Assembly: GCF_022376295.1 (NCBI RefSeq)
Contig: NZ_CP060140.1
Coordinates: 4,096,356 to 4,160,355, forward strand
Reading direction: 5' to 3'
DNA length: 64,000 bases
DNA from: Nodularia sphaerocarpa UHCC 0038
Lineage (GTDB): Bacteria > Cyanobacteriota > Cyanobacteriia > Cyanobacteriales > Nostocaceae
Shown: one piece after another, positions 46,152 through 54,714 of the stretch
Layout of the letters: every line of letters starts with the position of its first letter
Numbering within the stretch: position 1 is the first letter of the stretch
Notes under the pieces: generated by a model
Seen by the model: the letters and a program-made list of their open reading frames with translations, nothing else
What the model was told of the DNA's origin: nothing
Databases searched by the model: none
Made by a program: the position numbers and the translations under genes

Positions 46152-47156
46152 TTATGAATCCAACAATAAAGTTTTTTCTAGTAGTTTGACATTAGCATAG
46201 ACCGTATCCATGTAGGGTGTAGGGATGTGGGTAAGTTTGCCCAGTTCAATCACTGCTCCCAGGATGGCTTCTACCTCTGTAGTCCGACCTGCTTCGATAT
46301 CTTGAAGCATAGAAGTTTTATGAGCGCCGACTTTTTCGGCTCCATTGATGCGCTGTTCTAAACTGATACCGAATTGAATACCGAGTTTTTCGGCTATGCT
46401 TTGGGCTTCCATCATCATCTGCCTTGCCAGTTCGCGGGTCAAGGGGTATTGGCAAATCTGCTCTAGAGTGGCGCGAGTTAAGGCACTGATGGGATTAAAC
46501 GCCAAATTTCCCCATAATTTCAGCCAAAGTTCTGTGCGAATATCCGACCGCACTGGGGCTTTTAATCCGGCTTTTTTGCAGCTTTGGGCTAGTTTTTGGA
46601 TGCGTTCGGTTTTGCTGTTGTCGATTTCTCCGAGACTGAAGCGATCGCCTTCAATGTGATGAATTACTCCTGGTGATTGTAGTTCTACGGCTGAATAAAC
46701 TACGCAACCAATTATCCGATCTATATCAATATTAGCCGCAATGATCCCTTCTGGATCAACGGCGTGGATTTTTTGCCCTTCATATTCACCGCCATGCTTG
46801 TAGAAGTACCACCAAGGTATCCCATTTTGGGCAGTAACTACCATTGTATCAGGATTGTAGAGGGATGATAGAGCCGGAGCGATGCCTTCGGCAAGCGCAG
46901 CTATCGCAGCTAAACTCTGAGCTTTTACCGCCAGGATAACTACATCTTGAGTTCCTGCGTCATTTATATCACTGGTGGCTAAAGATGGTTTTACTACATA
47001 ATTTGACCCATCGGACATGATTACCTCAAGTCCCCGGTTTTGAATTGCTTCTAAATGCTGTCCACGCGCAATAAAGGTGACTTCTTCCCCTGCTAGAGCT
47101 AGTTTAGCCCCTAAGTACCCGCCAATCGCACCCGCACCGACAATACAGATTTTCAT
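46152..47156 (-). CDS. panE: 2-dehydropantoate 2-reductase-like protein
   Basis: Ketopantoate reductase family: NADPH-dependent reduction of 2-dehydropantoate to pantoate. The ATG at 47156 (334 residues) starts exactly at the Rossmann motif MKICIVGAGAIGGYLGAKLA; an ATG 156 bases earlier gives an unrelated leader. Central VILAVKAQSLAA and TAQNGIPWWYF and the C-terminal helical domain with LWLKLWGNLAFNPISALTRAT (catalytic Lys-Asn-like region) support the family. It is the third gene of a run with panB and a CoA ligase; the wider family also has other ketoacid reductases, so the symbol is provisional. Confidence 0.82.
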   Translation of the reverse strand: MKICIVGAGAIGGYLGAKLALAGEEVTFIARGQHLEAIQNRGLEVIMSDGSNYVVKPSLATSDINDAGTQDVVILAVKAQSLAAIAALAEGIAPALSSLYNPDTMVVTAQNGIPWWYFYKHGGEYEGQKIHAVDPEGIIAANIDIDRIIGCVVYSAVELQSPGVIHHIEGDRFSLGEIDNSKTERIQKLAQSCKKAGLKAPVRSDIRTELWLKLWGNLAFNPISALTRATLEQICQYPLTRELARQMMMEAQSIAEKLGIQFGISLEQRINGAEKVGAHKTSMLQDIEAGRTTEVEAILGAVIELGKLTHIPTPYMDTVYANVKLLEKTLLLDS

Positions 47157-47335
47157 AACATTTTCCCCTATTCCTGTGACACGTTTGATCGCGTCTGTGC
47201 ATAATTTTAAGGGATTTTTAATATGATGAACGTTCGCGTAGCGTGCGCGAAGCGCATACCACAGAGGCACAGAGAACACAGAGAAAGAAGCAAGAGAGAG
47301 TTTATAGGTCAATAAGTTAGCTTTTTGGATGGTTT

Positions 47336-48847
47336 TTATTTGTCTGTTTCTAATTTAAGAAATTTAGACATATTTAACCGTTGCAGTTTGCCGGTTGCGC
47401 CACGGGGTAAGGCTTCGAGAATGTGAATTTGTTTCGGTATTTTGAATGCTGCTAAGTGTTGGGAACAATGAGATTTTAATTCCTGTTCGCTGGTATTACT
47501 CTTGAGTACAACCGCAGCATGAATTTCTTCACCCAAGGTTTTGTGAGGAACTGCAAAAGCTAAGGCTTCAGCTACCGCAGGATGACGCAGCAATATATCA
47601 TCTATTTCTAAGGGCGAGATTTTTTCCCCACCTCTGTTAATTAATTCTTTGATTCTACCAGTCAGGTAAAGATAGCCGTCTGCATCGAGTTTACCTTGAT
47701 CTCCTGTCCGAAACCAGCCGTTAACAAAGGCGGTGGCGTTGGCTTGGGGGTTATTTTCGTAACCATCGATGACGTTGGCTCCTTTTACTACTACTTCACC
47801 AAGGCTACCTTGGGAAAGTATTTTACCATCTTCATCCATAATTCCCACTTCTACACCATGTCCATAACCGACGCTTCCCGGTTTGCGGATTTTGGGCGGT
47901 AAGGGGTTGGATGTCATCTGATGTGCAGCTTCTGTCATGCTATATGATTCTACCACCGGCACGTTGAGAACTGCTTCCATTTGTTCGATAATTACTGGCG
48001 GTAAAGGTGCGCTGCTAGAACGAATAAACCTGAAGCTATGGGATTTAACAATATCTTCGTTGCGACTGGCTCGCGCTAAGATCATTTGATGTATGGTGGG
48101 TGCAGCAGAATACCAAGTGGGTTTGTAACGCTCAACCAGTTTCCAAAATTCTAAGGCATTAAACGCTGTGGGACAAATAAATGTCCCTCCTGATGCCAAT
48201 GTTGCTAAAAGACACCCCACTAATCCGTGAATGTGAAATAGTGGCATCAGACATAAATTAATGTCGTTAGGAGTAAGGCTATAAACACCGATGATATTCT
48301 CGGCTGAGGCGATGAGATTACGGTGACGAATGGGAACCCGCTTGGGACGGCTAGTAGTTCCACTGGTATGCAAAATAATCGCTACATCATCAGCTTGGGG
48401 AAACTCAGGAGTAGAAGTTTCTCTTTGTGGTTGTATAATTTCTCTAATCAATTCCAAACTCAATGTTCCGTCAGCGTTTGTTATAGCCTGGATGAGTAGC
48501 ATATCGGGATTAATGGCAGTTATAGCCGCCTCTGGTGTCCCTGGTAAGGTAATTAATGCTTTGGCTTGGAGGTCTTCGTAGTAAAAGGCAAATTCTTCTT
48601 GTTTGTATTTGGAATTCAAGGGGGCAGCAGTTCCACATAGACTCGCTGCGAGAAATATACACGCCATCGAAGAACCGTTTGTCATCGCAATGGCAATGCG
48701 ATCGCCTTTACCTAAGCCGAAGCTGTGCAACTGGGTAACTAAATCAGCTACAATTGCCCGTAGTTGCTGATATGTCAGAGTCAGTTCATCGGGTGTTAAC
48801 AAAGCTGGATGCTCGTCTTTTCCCGTTAAAATATCAAGTATGTGCAT
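47336..48847 (-). CDS. AMP-dependent acyl-CoA synthetase, oxalyl-CoA synthetase (AAE3/Pcs60)-like
   Basis: 503-residue ANL-superfamily ligase that adenylates a carboxylate and transfers it to CoA. Motifs are LHTSGTTSRPKRVP (AMP motif; Gly replaced by Arg at one position), FHIHGLVGCL, SAAPTIHQMIL, ESYSMTEAAHQMTSNPLPP (A5), WFRTGDQGKLDADGYLYLTGR (A7/A8), INRGGEKISPLEIDD and the C-terminal catalytic Lys in PRGATGKLQR. The PTIHQ and TEAxHxMxSNPLPP patterns are those of plant AAE3 oxalyl-CoA synthetase. It sits between panB (upstream, 40 bp) and the panE-like gene. Confidence 0.88.
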   Translation of the reverse strand: MHILDILTGKDEHPALLTPDELTLTYQQLRAIVADLVTQLHSFGLGKGDRIAIAMTNGSSMACIFLAASLCGTAAPLNSKYKQEEFAFYYEDLQAKALITLPGTPEAAITAINPDMLLIQAITNADGTLSLELIREIIQPQRETSTPEFPQADDVAIILHTSGTTSRPKRVPIRHRNLIASAENIIGVYSLTPNDINLCLMPLFHIHGLVGCLLATLASGGTFICPTAFNALEFWKLVERYKPTWYSAAPTIHQMILARASRNEDIVKSHSFRFIRSSSAPLPPVIIEQMEAVLNVPVVESYSMTEAAHQMTSNPLPPKIRKPGSVGYGHGVEVGIMDEDGKILSQGSLGEVVVKGANVIDGYENNPQANATAFVNGWFRTGDQGKLDADGYLYLTGRIKELINRGGEKISPLEIDDILLRHPAVAEALAFAVPHKTLGEEIHAAVVLKSNTSEQELKSHCSQHLAAFKIPKQIHILEALPRGATGKLQRLNMSKFLKLETDK

Positions 48848-48887
48848 ATTATGTGTATATATATTTGAAACTACTTCTAGTATTCAG

Positions 48888-49661
48888 TTAGGGAAACTGG
48901 CGATCGCGCACTTCAAAAGCATAATCTTGGACAGCTTTGGTAATTGTCTCGCGCAGATTTGTGTAAACTTTGGCAAAGGGTGGCTGCTTCTCTGAGAGAC
49001 CCAGGACATCGGAGGTAACTAACACCTGTCCATCACAATGGACTCCCGCACCAATGCCAATAGTAGGAATATTTAACTTTTGTGTAATCTGCATTGCCAA
49101 ATCTGCGGGAATATGCTCTAACACTATAGAGAATACACCGGCTTGTTCGAGTGCGATCGCTTCGTGGAAAATTCTCTCCCTCGCCTCTTGGGTTTTTCCC
49201 TGTTGTCGCAGTCCCAGTTGATGAACTGATTGGGGTGTTAAACCTACATGACCCATAACCGGGATTCCCGCTTGTACCAACCGAGCAATAGTTTCTACCA
49301 TCGCTGGATAACCACCTTCTAACTTAACAGCTTGAGCGCCTGTTTCCTTCAGTACCAATCCAGCCGAGTGCATCGCTTGAGAAATGCTTTCTTGGTAAGT
49401 TAAAAATGGTAAATCAACTACAACCAAAGCCTGTTTTACACCACGGCGCACAGCTTTAGCATGATGCAGCATTTCTTCTAGAGTAATTGGGAGCGTGGTT
49501 TTATATCCTAAAACAGCAGCCATTGAGTCACCTACTAGGATTAAGTCTACCCCAGCCGAGTCCAGAAGTTGGGCGATCGCACAATCCCAAGCAGTCAAAG
49601 CAACAATTGCGCGTCCCTGTTGTTTCCATTGAATTAATTGCCCAGTAGTAATCATGGCCAT
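48888..49661 (-). CDS. panB: 3-methyl-2-oxobutanoate hydroxymethyltransferase
   Basis: First committed step of pantothenate synthesis: adds a hydroxymethyl from methylene-THF to alpha-ketoisovalerate. 257 residues, forming a TIM barrel with VALTAWDCAIAQLLDSAGVDLILVGDSM (Mg-binding Asp in LVGDSM), VDLPFLTYQ, AVKLEGG, VMGHVGLTPQSVH (catalytic and metal region) and IGIGAGVHCDGQVLV. An internal ATG at 49655 is an alternative start. It is the first gene of the panB-CoA ligase-panE-like run. Confidence 0.96.
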   Translation of the reverse strand: MAMITTGQLIQWKQQGRAIVALTAWDCAIAQLLDSAGVDLILVGDSMAAVLGYKTTLPITLEEMLHHAKAVRRGVKQALVVVDLPFLTYQESISQAMHSAGLVLKETGAQAVKLEGGYPAMVETIARLVQAGIPVMGHVGLTPQSVHQLGLRQQGKTQEARERIFHEAIALEQAGVFSIVLEHIPADLAMQITQKLNIPTIGIGAGVHCDGQVLVTSDVLGLSEKQPPFAKVYTNLRETITKAVQDYAFEVRDRQFP

Positions 49662-49811
49662 CTTTTTAAATAGAGGTAGGTAGGGGTGGGTTTAAACAGT
49701 GAGTCTGTGGTTCGTCGAAATTCTGAATAAACCCGCCCTTATAGGAGTAGAGATCAGGATGAGGATATTCTAATTGATTCCCCCCTGCCCCCTGCCCCCT
49801 GCACCCCTGCC

Positions 49812-50939
49812 TCATTCAACCGCCCGACTAAAAGCCAGATGAGGTTTTGCATTACCCGTCGTGGGCGTTAACCAAGCCAGACCTTCACGAGTACCAATCC
49901 ATAATTTATTACCGATGTCCGGCGCAAGGGTAAGAACTCGACTAGAAGGAAGTCCCGCAACTTCGTCTAAGACAGCTCCTGTATATGGATTTAATCGTAA
50001 CAAACCATCGTGAGTTCCCACCCACACACTACCATCTTGGGCAAAGCGCACTGCTGTGACATTTCGCCCCCGCAGCCGAGTTACAGACCGCAAAACTGCA
50101 CCAGTCTTAGGATTAATCACGAGTAAATTATTCGGCATTCCCGCCCAAATTAAACCTTCTGGACTAATAGCTAAGGTTTGCACCGTTGAACCAGGTAACT
50201 GGTCAATCCGCTTCATAATTAAAGCACTGGCAGTATTTACCCGCACCAGTCCATCCAAAGTTCCAACCCACAGTTGTCCTTCAGCATCTAAAGTCATGGC
50301 GTTGGCGCTGACACCAGGCAAATTTTTTAATGTTGTCATAATTAAGCCCTCGTCAGGGCTAATTAATGCCAAACCATTATCGGTTCCCGCCCACAAATAG
50401 CCCCGCTTGTCAACCAATAATGACAAAACCCGCTTGGAAGGCAAAAATAAATTCTGGGCGGTAATTTCACTCGTGCGGGGGTCTACTCGCTTCAGTCCTT
50501 CATAAGTCCCTACCCATAAGCGACCCACTTTATCTTCTGCTAATGCACCAATTGCTACATTTGGTAAACTCACACGAGCTAAAATTGCGCCTGTGTTCGG
50601 GTTAATCCGCGATAATCCCCGCCATGAACCTACCCAAAGATTACCTGTAAAATCTCCTAGCAGGTTATTTACACGATAATCTATTTCGAGCGATCGCTCT
50701 TGGATTGTTCGTTCATCAGGTAAAGGGTCTCTTCTAGGTGGTGGTGGAGTAGCCGGATAAGCAGGAGTTAACTCAGATGAATCAATGTCAGGAGTTTTTT
50801 GTGGCGGTGCATTAGTACCAATTTCCTCAGCCCATGCCGCATTTGTCATCGTTACAAGACCAACGCTTGGCAAAGCTACCAACCCCAGAAATATAGAAGT
50901 AAGCAATAATTTATGACGTTTGCGAAGTAATCCCACCAT
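49812..50939 (-). CDS. Exported beta-propeller protein (Reg_prop / NHL-like repeats)
   Basis: 375 residues from the ATG at 50939; an in-frame ATG at 50972 would add 11 residues. The N-terminal signal (LLLTSIFLGLVALPSVGLV, ending near AAWAEE) is followed by a Pro-rich spacer (TPAYPATPPPPRRDPLPDE) and about six two-component-regulator-propeller-like repeats of about 42 residues, each with the pattern (L)WVGT/AGTxxGLxRxxP (LWVGTYEGLKRVDP, LWAGTDNGLALISP, VWVGTHDGLLRLNP, LWIGTREGLAWLTP). It forms an extracytoplasmic propeller; no kinase domain is fused. Role unknown. Confidence 0.88.
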   Translation of the reverse strand: MVGLLRKRHKLLLTSIFLGLVALPSVGLVTMTNAAWAEEIGTNAPPQKTPDIDSSELTPAYPATPPPPRRDPLPDERTIQERSLEIDYRVNNLLGDFTGNLWVGSWRGLSRINPNTGAILARVSLPNVAIGALAEDKVGRLWVGTYEGLKRVDPRTSEITAQNLFLPSKRVLSLLVDKRGYLWAGTDNGLALISPDEGLIMTTLKNLPGVSANAMTLDAEGQLWVGTLDGLVRVNTASALIMKRIDQLPGSTVQTLAISPEGLIWAGMPNNLLVINPKTGAVLRSVTRLRGRNVTAVRFAQDGSVWVGTHDGLLRLNPYTGAVLDEVAGLPSSRVLTLAPDIGNKLWIGTREGLAWLTPTTGNAKPHLAFSRAVE

Positions 50940-51133
50940 GACATTTCCTTTCAAGACAGTACCCACAGCCATTACCTAAACTAACTAACAGTTAATTTCA
51001 GTGTTCCCCCAGTCAGCGTGTTTTCAACTTCAGTAACAAATTGTTTTAAATTAGTCATTTGTCATTAGTCATTTGTCATTTGTCATTAGTTTCTCACACA
51101 CTATTAACAACTCCCCAATCCCTACTCCCTACT

Positions 51134-51247
51134 CCCCCGGTTACTGAGCGCAGTCGAAGTAACTCCCCACTCCCCCGGTTACTGAGCGCAGTCGAAGTAA
51201 CTCCCCACTCCCCCGGTTACTGAGCGCAGTCGAAGTAACTCCCCACT
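51134..51247. repeat. Three perfect 38-bp tandem repeats
   Basis: Unit CCCCCGGTTACTGAGCGCAG followed by TCGAAGTAACTCCCCACT repeats three times at 51134, 51172 and 51210. Inside is the inverted pair GTTACT/AGTAAC, so each unit can fold. Preceded by STRR heptamers TCATTTG (51056-51088). Confidence 0.93.
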
Positions 51248-52129
51248 CACCCACAGTCAGACTTTACTTTTCTACATAAAACTTCACAAAAGTTTTAAAA
51301 CTTTATGTAATAACAAAATTAAATATATAAGTTAAGAACTTTCAAAGAATAACTTATCAAATTCTTGATATATTGTGAGACAAGCTACAAATTACGTGGT
51401 GTGCAATTTCTTTTTCTTTCGCTTATCACTCTGCTGTGTTTCTGTCAAGTAAATTCTCTCTTGGTCTGTTTACTACTATTAGGAGATATATCAGGAGTGT
51501 GTCCAGGGGAATGGGTGTCAGCAAGCCCAAGCTTCTAGAAACCCCGATGTGTAGGGGAATAATTTCCTACTTTCCGCAAAGCACGGAGTTTTTGCTGGAA
51601 ATACAAAAATTTAGCGGGGCAAGAGAAAGAGATAAAAGAGAATTTTTATTCACGGGATGAGGAAAAAGCACCAAGTGCCTGTTCAGGCAACCCAATTTGG
51701 GGAGAACATTTGTTTGTTAATAAATCTTAGTAAATGTTCGGTGCTAGAAAATCTACCCGCCAAAGCCAACCTCTAACAAAAATTTGTCCTAATTTTTCCC
51801 CCAATTAGTGAGGGTAAAAAGCGGAAGTGAGAGAAAATTGCACAGAACGTGATTTGATTTCTGCAAGCCTCACACTCGTGACGAATACTCATGAGTTAGG
51901 GTTAGGCGCTCCATATTTGTATATATAGTATATGGTTGCGTATTCTGCTAATATCATTTGACGGACATTGTAACAGCAGCCGTCGGTGCGCCGGATGCTT
52001 TAAACGCCTAAGTCGAATCTATAAGACCTGGAGAAATTCAGGCAAGACTCAGTGAAATAGGAATCGCGTGATTAATAGTCATGCGAAGTTCAATAAATAA
52101 TTAAAGAGTGACTTCTTGGAAGGGAATTT
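51248..52129 (+). promoter_or_regulatory. Long upstream/leader region of rbcL
   Basis: 880 bp with no convincing gene between the tandem repeat and rbcL; a 74-codon frame at 51436-51660 has no support. TATATATAGTATATGG at 51918-51934 is an AT-rich promoter-like stretch. The rbcL ribosome site GGAAGGG lies at 52118-52124, just ahead of the ATG. Long rbc leaders are known in Anabaena; exact transcription starts cannot be read here. Confidence 0.6.
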
Positions 52130-53560
52130 ATGTCTTACGCTCAAACTAAGACCCAGAGCAAATCAGGGTATCAAGCCGGTGTTAAAGATTACAGACTAAC
52201 TTATTACACCCCAGACTACACACCTAAAGATACAGACCTTCTTGCAGCATTCCGGATGACTCCCCAACCTGGAGTTCCACCCGAAGAAGCTGGTGCTGCT
52301 GTGGCGGCTGAGTCCTCCACCGGTACTTGGACAACTGTATGGACAGACTTGCTCACCGACCTCGACCGCTACAAAGGTCGTTGCTACGATATCGAACCAG
52401 TTCCCGGCGAAGATAACCAATACATCTGCTACGTAGCCTATCCTTTAGACTTGTTCGAGGAAGGTTCTGTAACCAACGTATTGACCTCTATCGTAGGTAA
52501 CGTATTTGGTTTTAAAGCCTTGCGCGCATTGCGTTTGGAAGACATCCGCTTTCCTGTAGCTTACATCAAGACCTTCCAAGGGCCTCCCCACGGTATCCAA
52601 GTAGAGCGTGACAAATTAAACAAATACGGTCGTCCTTTGCTGGGTTGTACCATTAAGCCCAAATTAGGTTTGTCCGCTAAGAACTACGGACGTGCTGTAT
52701 ACGAGTGCTTGCGCGGTGGTTTGGACTTCACCAAAGACGACGAAAACATCAACTCTGCACCATTCCAAAGATGGCGCGATCGCTTCTTGTTCGTTTCTGA
52801 AGCTATCACCAAAGCCCAAGCTGAAACCGGTGAAATCAAAGGTCACTACCTGAATGTCACCGCCCCCACCTGTGAACAAATGTTGGAACGGGCTGAGTTC
52901 GCTAAAGAACTCAAACAGCCTATCATCATGCACGATTACCTGACCGCAGGTTTCACAGCTAACACCACATTGTCTCATTGGTGTCGCGCTAACGGTATCT
53001 TGCTGCACATTCACCGTGCTATGCACGCAGTTATCGACCGTCAAAAGAACCACGGTATCCACTTCCGTGTATTGGCTAAAGCCCTACGCTTATCTGGTGG
53101 TGACCACATCCACACAGGTACTGTAGTTGGTAAGTTGGAAGGCGAACGTGGTATCACAATGGGCTTTGTTGACCTGTTGCGTGAAAACTATATTGAGCAA
53201 GATAAGTCTCGCGGTATTTACTTTACCCAAGACTGGGCTTCTTTACCAGGCGTAATGGCAGTTGCTTCCGGTGGTATCCACGTATGGCACATGCCCGCAC
53301 TTGTAGAAATCTTCGGTGATGACTCCGTACTACAATTTGGTGGTGGTACACTTGGACACCCCTGGGGTAACGCACCTGGTGCAACCGCTAACCGTGTAGC
53401 TTTGGAAGCTTGTATCCAAGCTCGTAACGAAGGCCGCAACTTGGCTCGTGAAGGTAACGACGTTATCCGTGAAGCTGCTAAGTGGAGTCCTGAACTAGCT
53501 GTGGCTTGCGAACTGTGGAAAGAAATTAAGTTCGAGTTCGAGGCCATGGATACTGTCTGA
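52130..53560 (+). CDS. rbcL: Ribulose-1,5-bisphosphate carboxylase/oxygenase large subunit (Form IB)
   Basis: Catalytic CO2-fixing subunit, 476 residues. The N-terminal start SYAQTKTQSKSGYQAGVKDY is the cyanobacterial/green-type form. Carbamylation and metal motif GGLDFTKDDENINSAPF, the catalytic Lys in GCTIKPKLGLSAKNYGRA, the loop-6-like GTVVGKLEGERGITMGFV, and SGGIHVWHMPALVEIFGDDS are intact. It forms L8S8 with RbcS. First gene of rbcL-rbcX-rbcS. Codon use in this gene is strongly biased towards C-ending codons (AAC, TAC, TTC), unlike its neighbours, which fits very high expression. Confidence 0.99.
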   Translation: MSYAQTKTQSKSGYQAGVKDYRLTYYTPDYTPKDTDLLAAFRMTPQPGVPPEEAGAAVAAESSTGTWTTVWTDLLTDLDRYKGRCYDIEPVPGEDNQYICYVAYPLDLFEEGSVTNVLTSIVGNVFGFKALRALRLEDIRFPVAYIKTFQGPPHGIQVERDKLNKYGRPLLGCTIKPKLGLSAKNYGRAVYECLRGGLDFTKDDENINSAPFQRWRDRFLFVSEAITKAQAETGEIKGHYLNVTAPTCEQMLERAEFAKELKQPIIMHDYLTAGFTANTTLSHWCRANGILLHIHRAMHAVIDRQKNHGIHFRVLAKALRLSGGDHIHTGTVVGKLEGERGITMGFVDLLRENYIEQDKSRGIYFTQDWASLPGVMAVASGGIHVWHMPALVEIFGDDSVLQFGGGTLGHPWGNAPGATANRVALEACIQARNEGRNLAREGNDVIREAAKWSPELAVACELWKEIKFEFEAMDTV

Positions 53561-53573
53561 TCCTCAAGTAACT

Positions 53574-53644
53574 AGTAAAAAGTTAAAGAGTAAAAGAAAA
53601 TAATATTCTTTCTTTTTACTTTTTACTTTAGCTTTTTACTTTTT
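53574..53644 (+). repeat. Inverted repeat in the rbcL-rbcX gap
   Basis: AGTAAAAAGTTAAAGAGTAA and the downstream CTTTTTACTTTTTACTTTAG can pair imperfectly into a long AT-rich hairpin. It occupies nearly the entire 101-bp gap, so it may affect the ratio of rbcL to downstream transcript. Confidence 0.6.
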
Positions 53645-53661
53645 ATGGGCTGGGGACAAAC

Positions 53662-54060
53662 ATGAATCTTAAGCAAATTGCCAAGGATACAGCCAAGACT
53701 TTGCAAAGCTACCTGACTTATCAGGCGCTGAAAACAGTATTGGCACAGTTAGGCGAAACGAATCCACCGTTGGAACTTTGGCTACATAACTTTTCTGCTG
53801 GCAAAATCCAGGACGGAGAAGCGTATATTCAGCAACTGTTTCTCGAAAAGCCAGATTTGGCATTACGGATTATGACTGTCAGAGAACACATCGCCGAGGA
53901 AGTCGCCGACTTTCTTCCCGAAATGGTTCGCACTGGCTTTCAGCAAGCCAACATGGAACAACGTCGCCAGCATCTAGAACGCATGACACGAATAGATACA
54001 TTTAACCCCAGTCCACACCCGGAACAGCAGACAAGTTCAGATTTCAATAGTGAACAGTAA
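53662..54060 (+). CDS. rbcX: RuBisCO assembly chaperone RbcX
   Basis: 132 residues, all helical, dimeric chaperone that binds the C-terminal peptide of RbcL and stabilises folded RbcL dimers before RbcS joins. Family marks: LKQIAKDTAKTLQSYLTYQA with the YLTYQAL groove residues, QLGETNPPLELWLHNFSA and the helix DFLPEMVRTGFQQANMEQRRQHLERM. Located between rbcL and rbcS, the usual position in filamentous cyanobacteria. The last ~20 residues (after LERMTRIDTFNPS) are a variable tail. Confidence 0.97.
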   Translation: MNLKQIAKDTAKTLQSYLTYQALKTVLAQLGETNPPLELWLHNFSAGKIQDGEAYIQQLFLEKPDLALRIMTVREHIAEEVADFLPEMVRTGFQQANMEQRRQHLERMTRIDTFNPSPHPEQQTSSDFNSEQ

Positions 54061-54125
54061 ACAGTAGTCATTGTTAACTGTTAACTGATAACTGTTAACT
54101 GATAACTGTTAACTGTTTACTGAAA
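54048..54125. repeat. STRR heptamers in the rbcX-rbcS gap
   Basis: Units of AGTGAACAGTAAACAG and repeated TAACTGTTAACTGATAACTG run from the last codons of rbcX to 34 bp before rbcS. Confidence 0.88.
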
Positions 54126-54158
54126 ACTAATATCAATCGCAACCAATTATCAAAACCT

Positions 54159-54488
54159 ATGCAAACTTTACCAAAAGAGCGTCGTTACGAAACCCTTTCT
54201 TACCTTCCACCTCTTTCTGATGCTCAAATTGCCAAGCAAGTTCAGTACATCTTGACTCAAGGTTACATTCCAGCTATTGAGTTCAACGAAATTTCTGAGC
54301 CAACAGAATTTTACTGGACAATGTGGAAGTTGCCTTTGTTCGGCGCTAAGTCCACTCAAGAAGTATTGAGCGAAGTTCAATCTTGCCGTTCTCAATACAG
54401 CAACTGCTATATCCGTGTTGTGGGTTTTGACAACATCAAGCAGTGTCAAGTTCTTAGCTTTATCGTTCACAAGCCCAGCAGATACTAA
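54159..54488 (+). CDS. rbcS: RuBisCO small subunit
   Basis: 109 residues, the length of cyanobacterial Form IB small subunits, with no transit peptide. Seen: MQTLPKERRYETLSYLPPLSD, the conserved QVQYILTQGYIPAIEF-type helix, EFYWTMWKLPLFGAKSTQEVLSEVQSCR in pieces, and CYIRVVGFDNIKQCQVLSFI. It ends the rbc operon, 52 bp before a hairpin terminator. Codon bias is like rbcL. Confidence 0.99.
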   Translation: MQTLPKERRYETLSYLPPLSDAQIAKQVQYILTQGYIPAIEFNEISEPTEFYWTMWKLPLFGAKSTQEVLSEVQSCRSQYSNCYIRVVGFDNIKQCQVLSFIVHKPSRY

Positions 54489-54540
54489 GAGTTGGAAAGT
54501 TGAATTAATTTTGGGGAAGTTTAATTAATTTTTCCCCGCT

Positions 54541-54571
54541 AGAGAGGTAGATTTTCTGCCTCTCTTATTTA
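54541..54571 (+). terminator. Terminator of the rbc operon
   Basis: AGAGAGGTAGA pairs with TCTGCCTCTCT (one G-U pair) around a TTT loop, followed by TATTTATT. A smaller hairpin GGGGAA/TTCCCC lies just before it at 54513-54537. Confidence 0.85.
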
Positions 54572-54580
54572 TTAATTAAA

Positions 54581-54657
54581 GTAGGGTGTGTTATGCCGCA
54601 GGCTAACGCACCTTGAATTGTTGACGGTGCGTTGCGCTGCGCGACAACACACCCTAC
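54581..54657. repeat. 77-bp MITE with GTAGGGTGTGTT ends, copy 2
   Basis: Same length and ends as 15290-15366, differing at only a few bases. It landed between the rbc terminator and the hydrolase gene. Confidence 0.88.
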
Positions 54658-54714
54658 ATAGAAATTTCTTAACATAGCTGGAAATGTTAGCGCCAACTTA
54701 CTAGGGGAAGAGTT

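Noticed and set aside
47157..47312. Extended N-terminus of the panE-like protein
   Set aside because: The 52 residues before MKICIVGAGA show no domain pattern and include repeat text; the Rossmann motif normally starts the protein.
51134..51247. CRISPR array suspected from three 38-bp repeats
   Set aside because: Repeats are back to back with no spacers, and no cas genes are near.
51436..51660. 74-codon frame in the rbcL leader
   Set aside because: No homology recognised, overlaps promoter-rich AT sequence, and no Shine-Dalgarno sequence.
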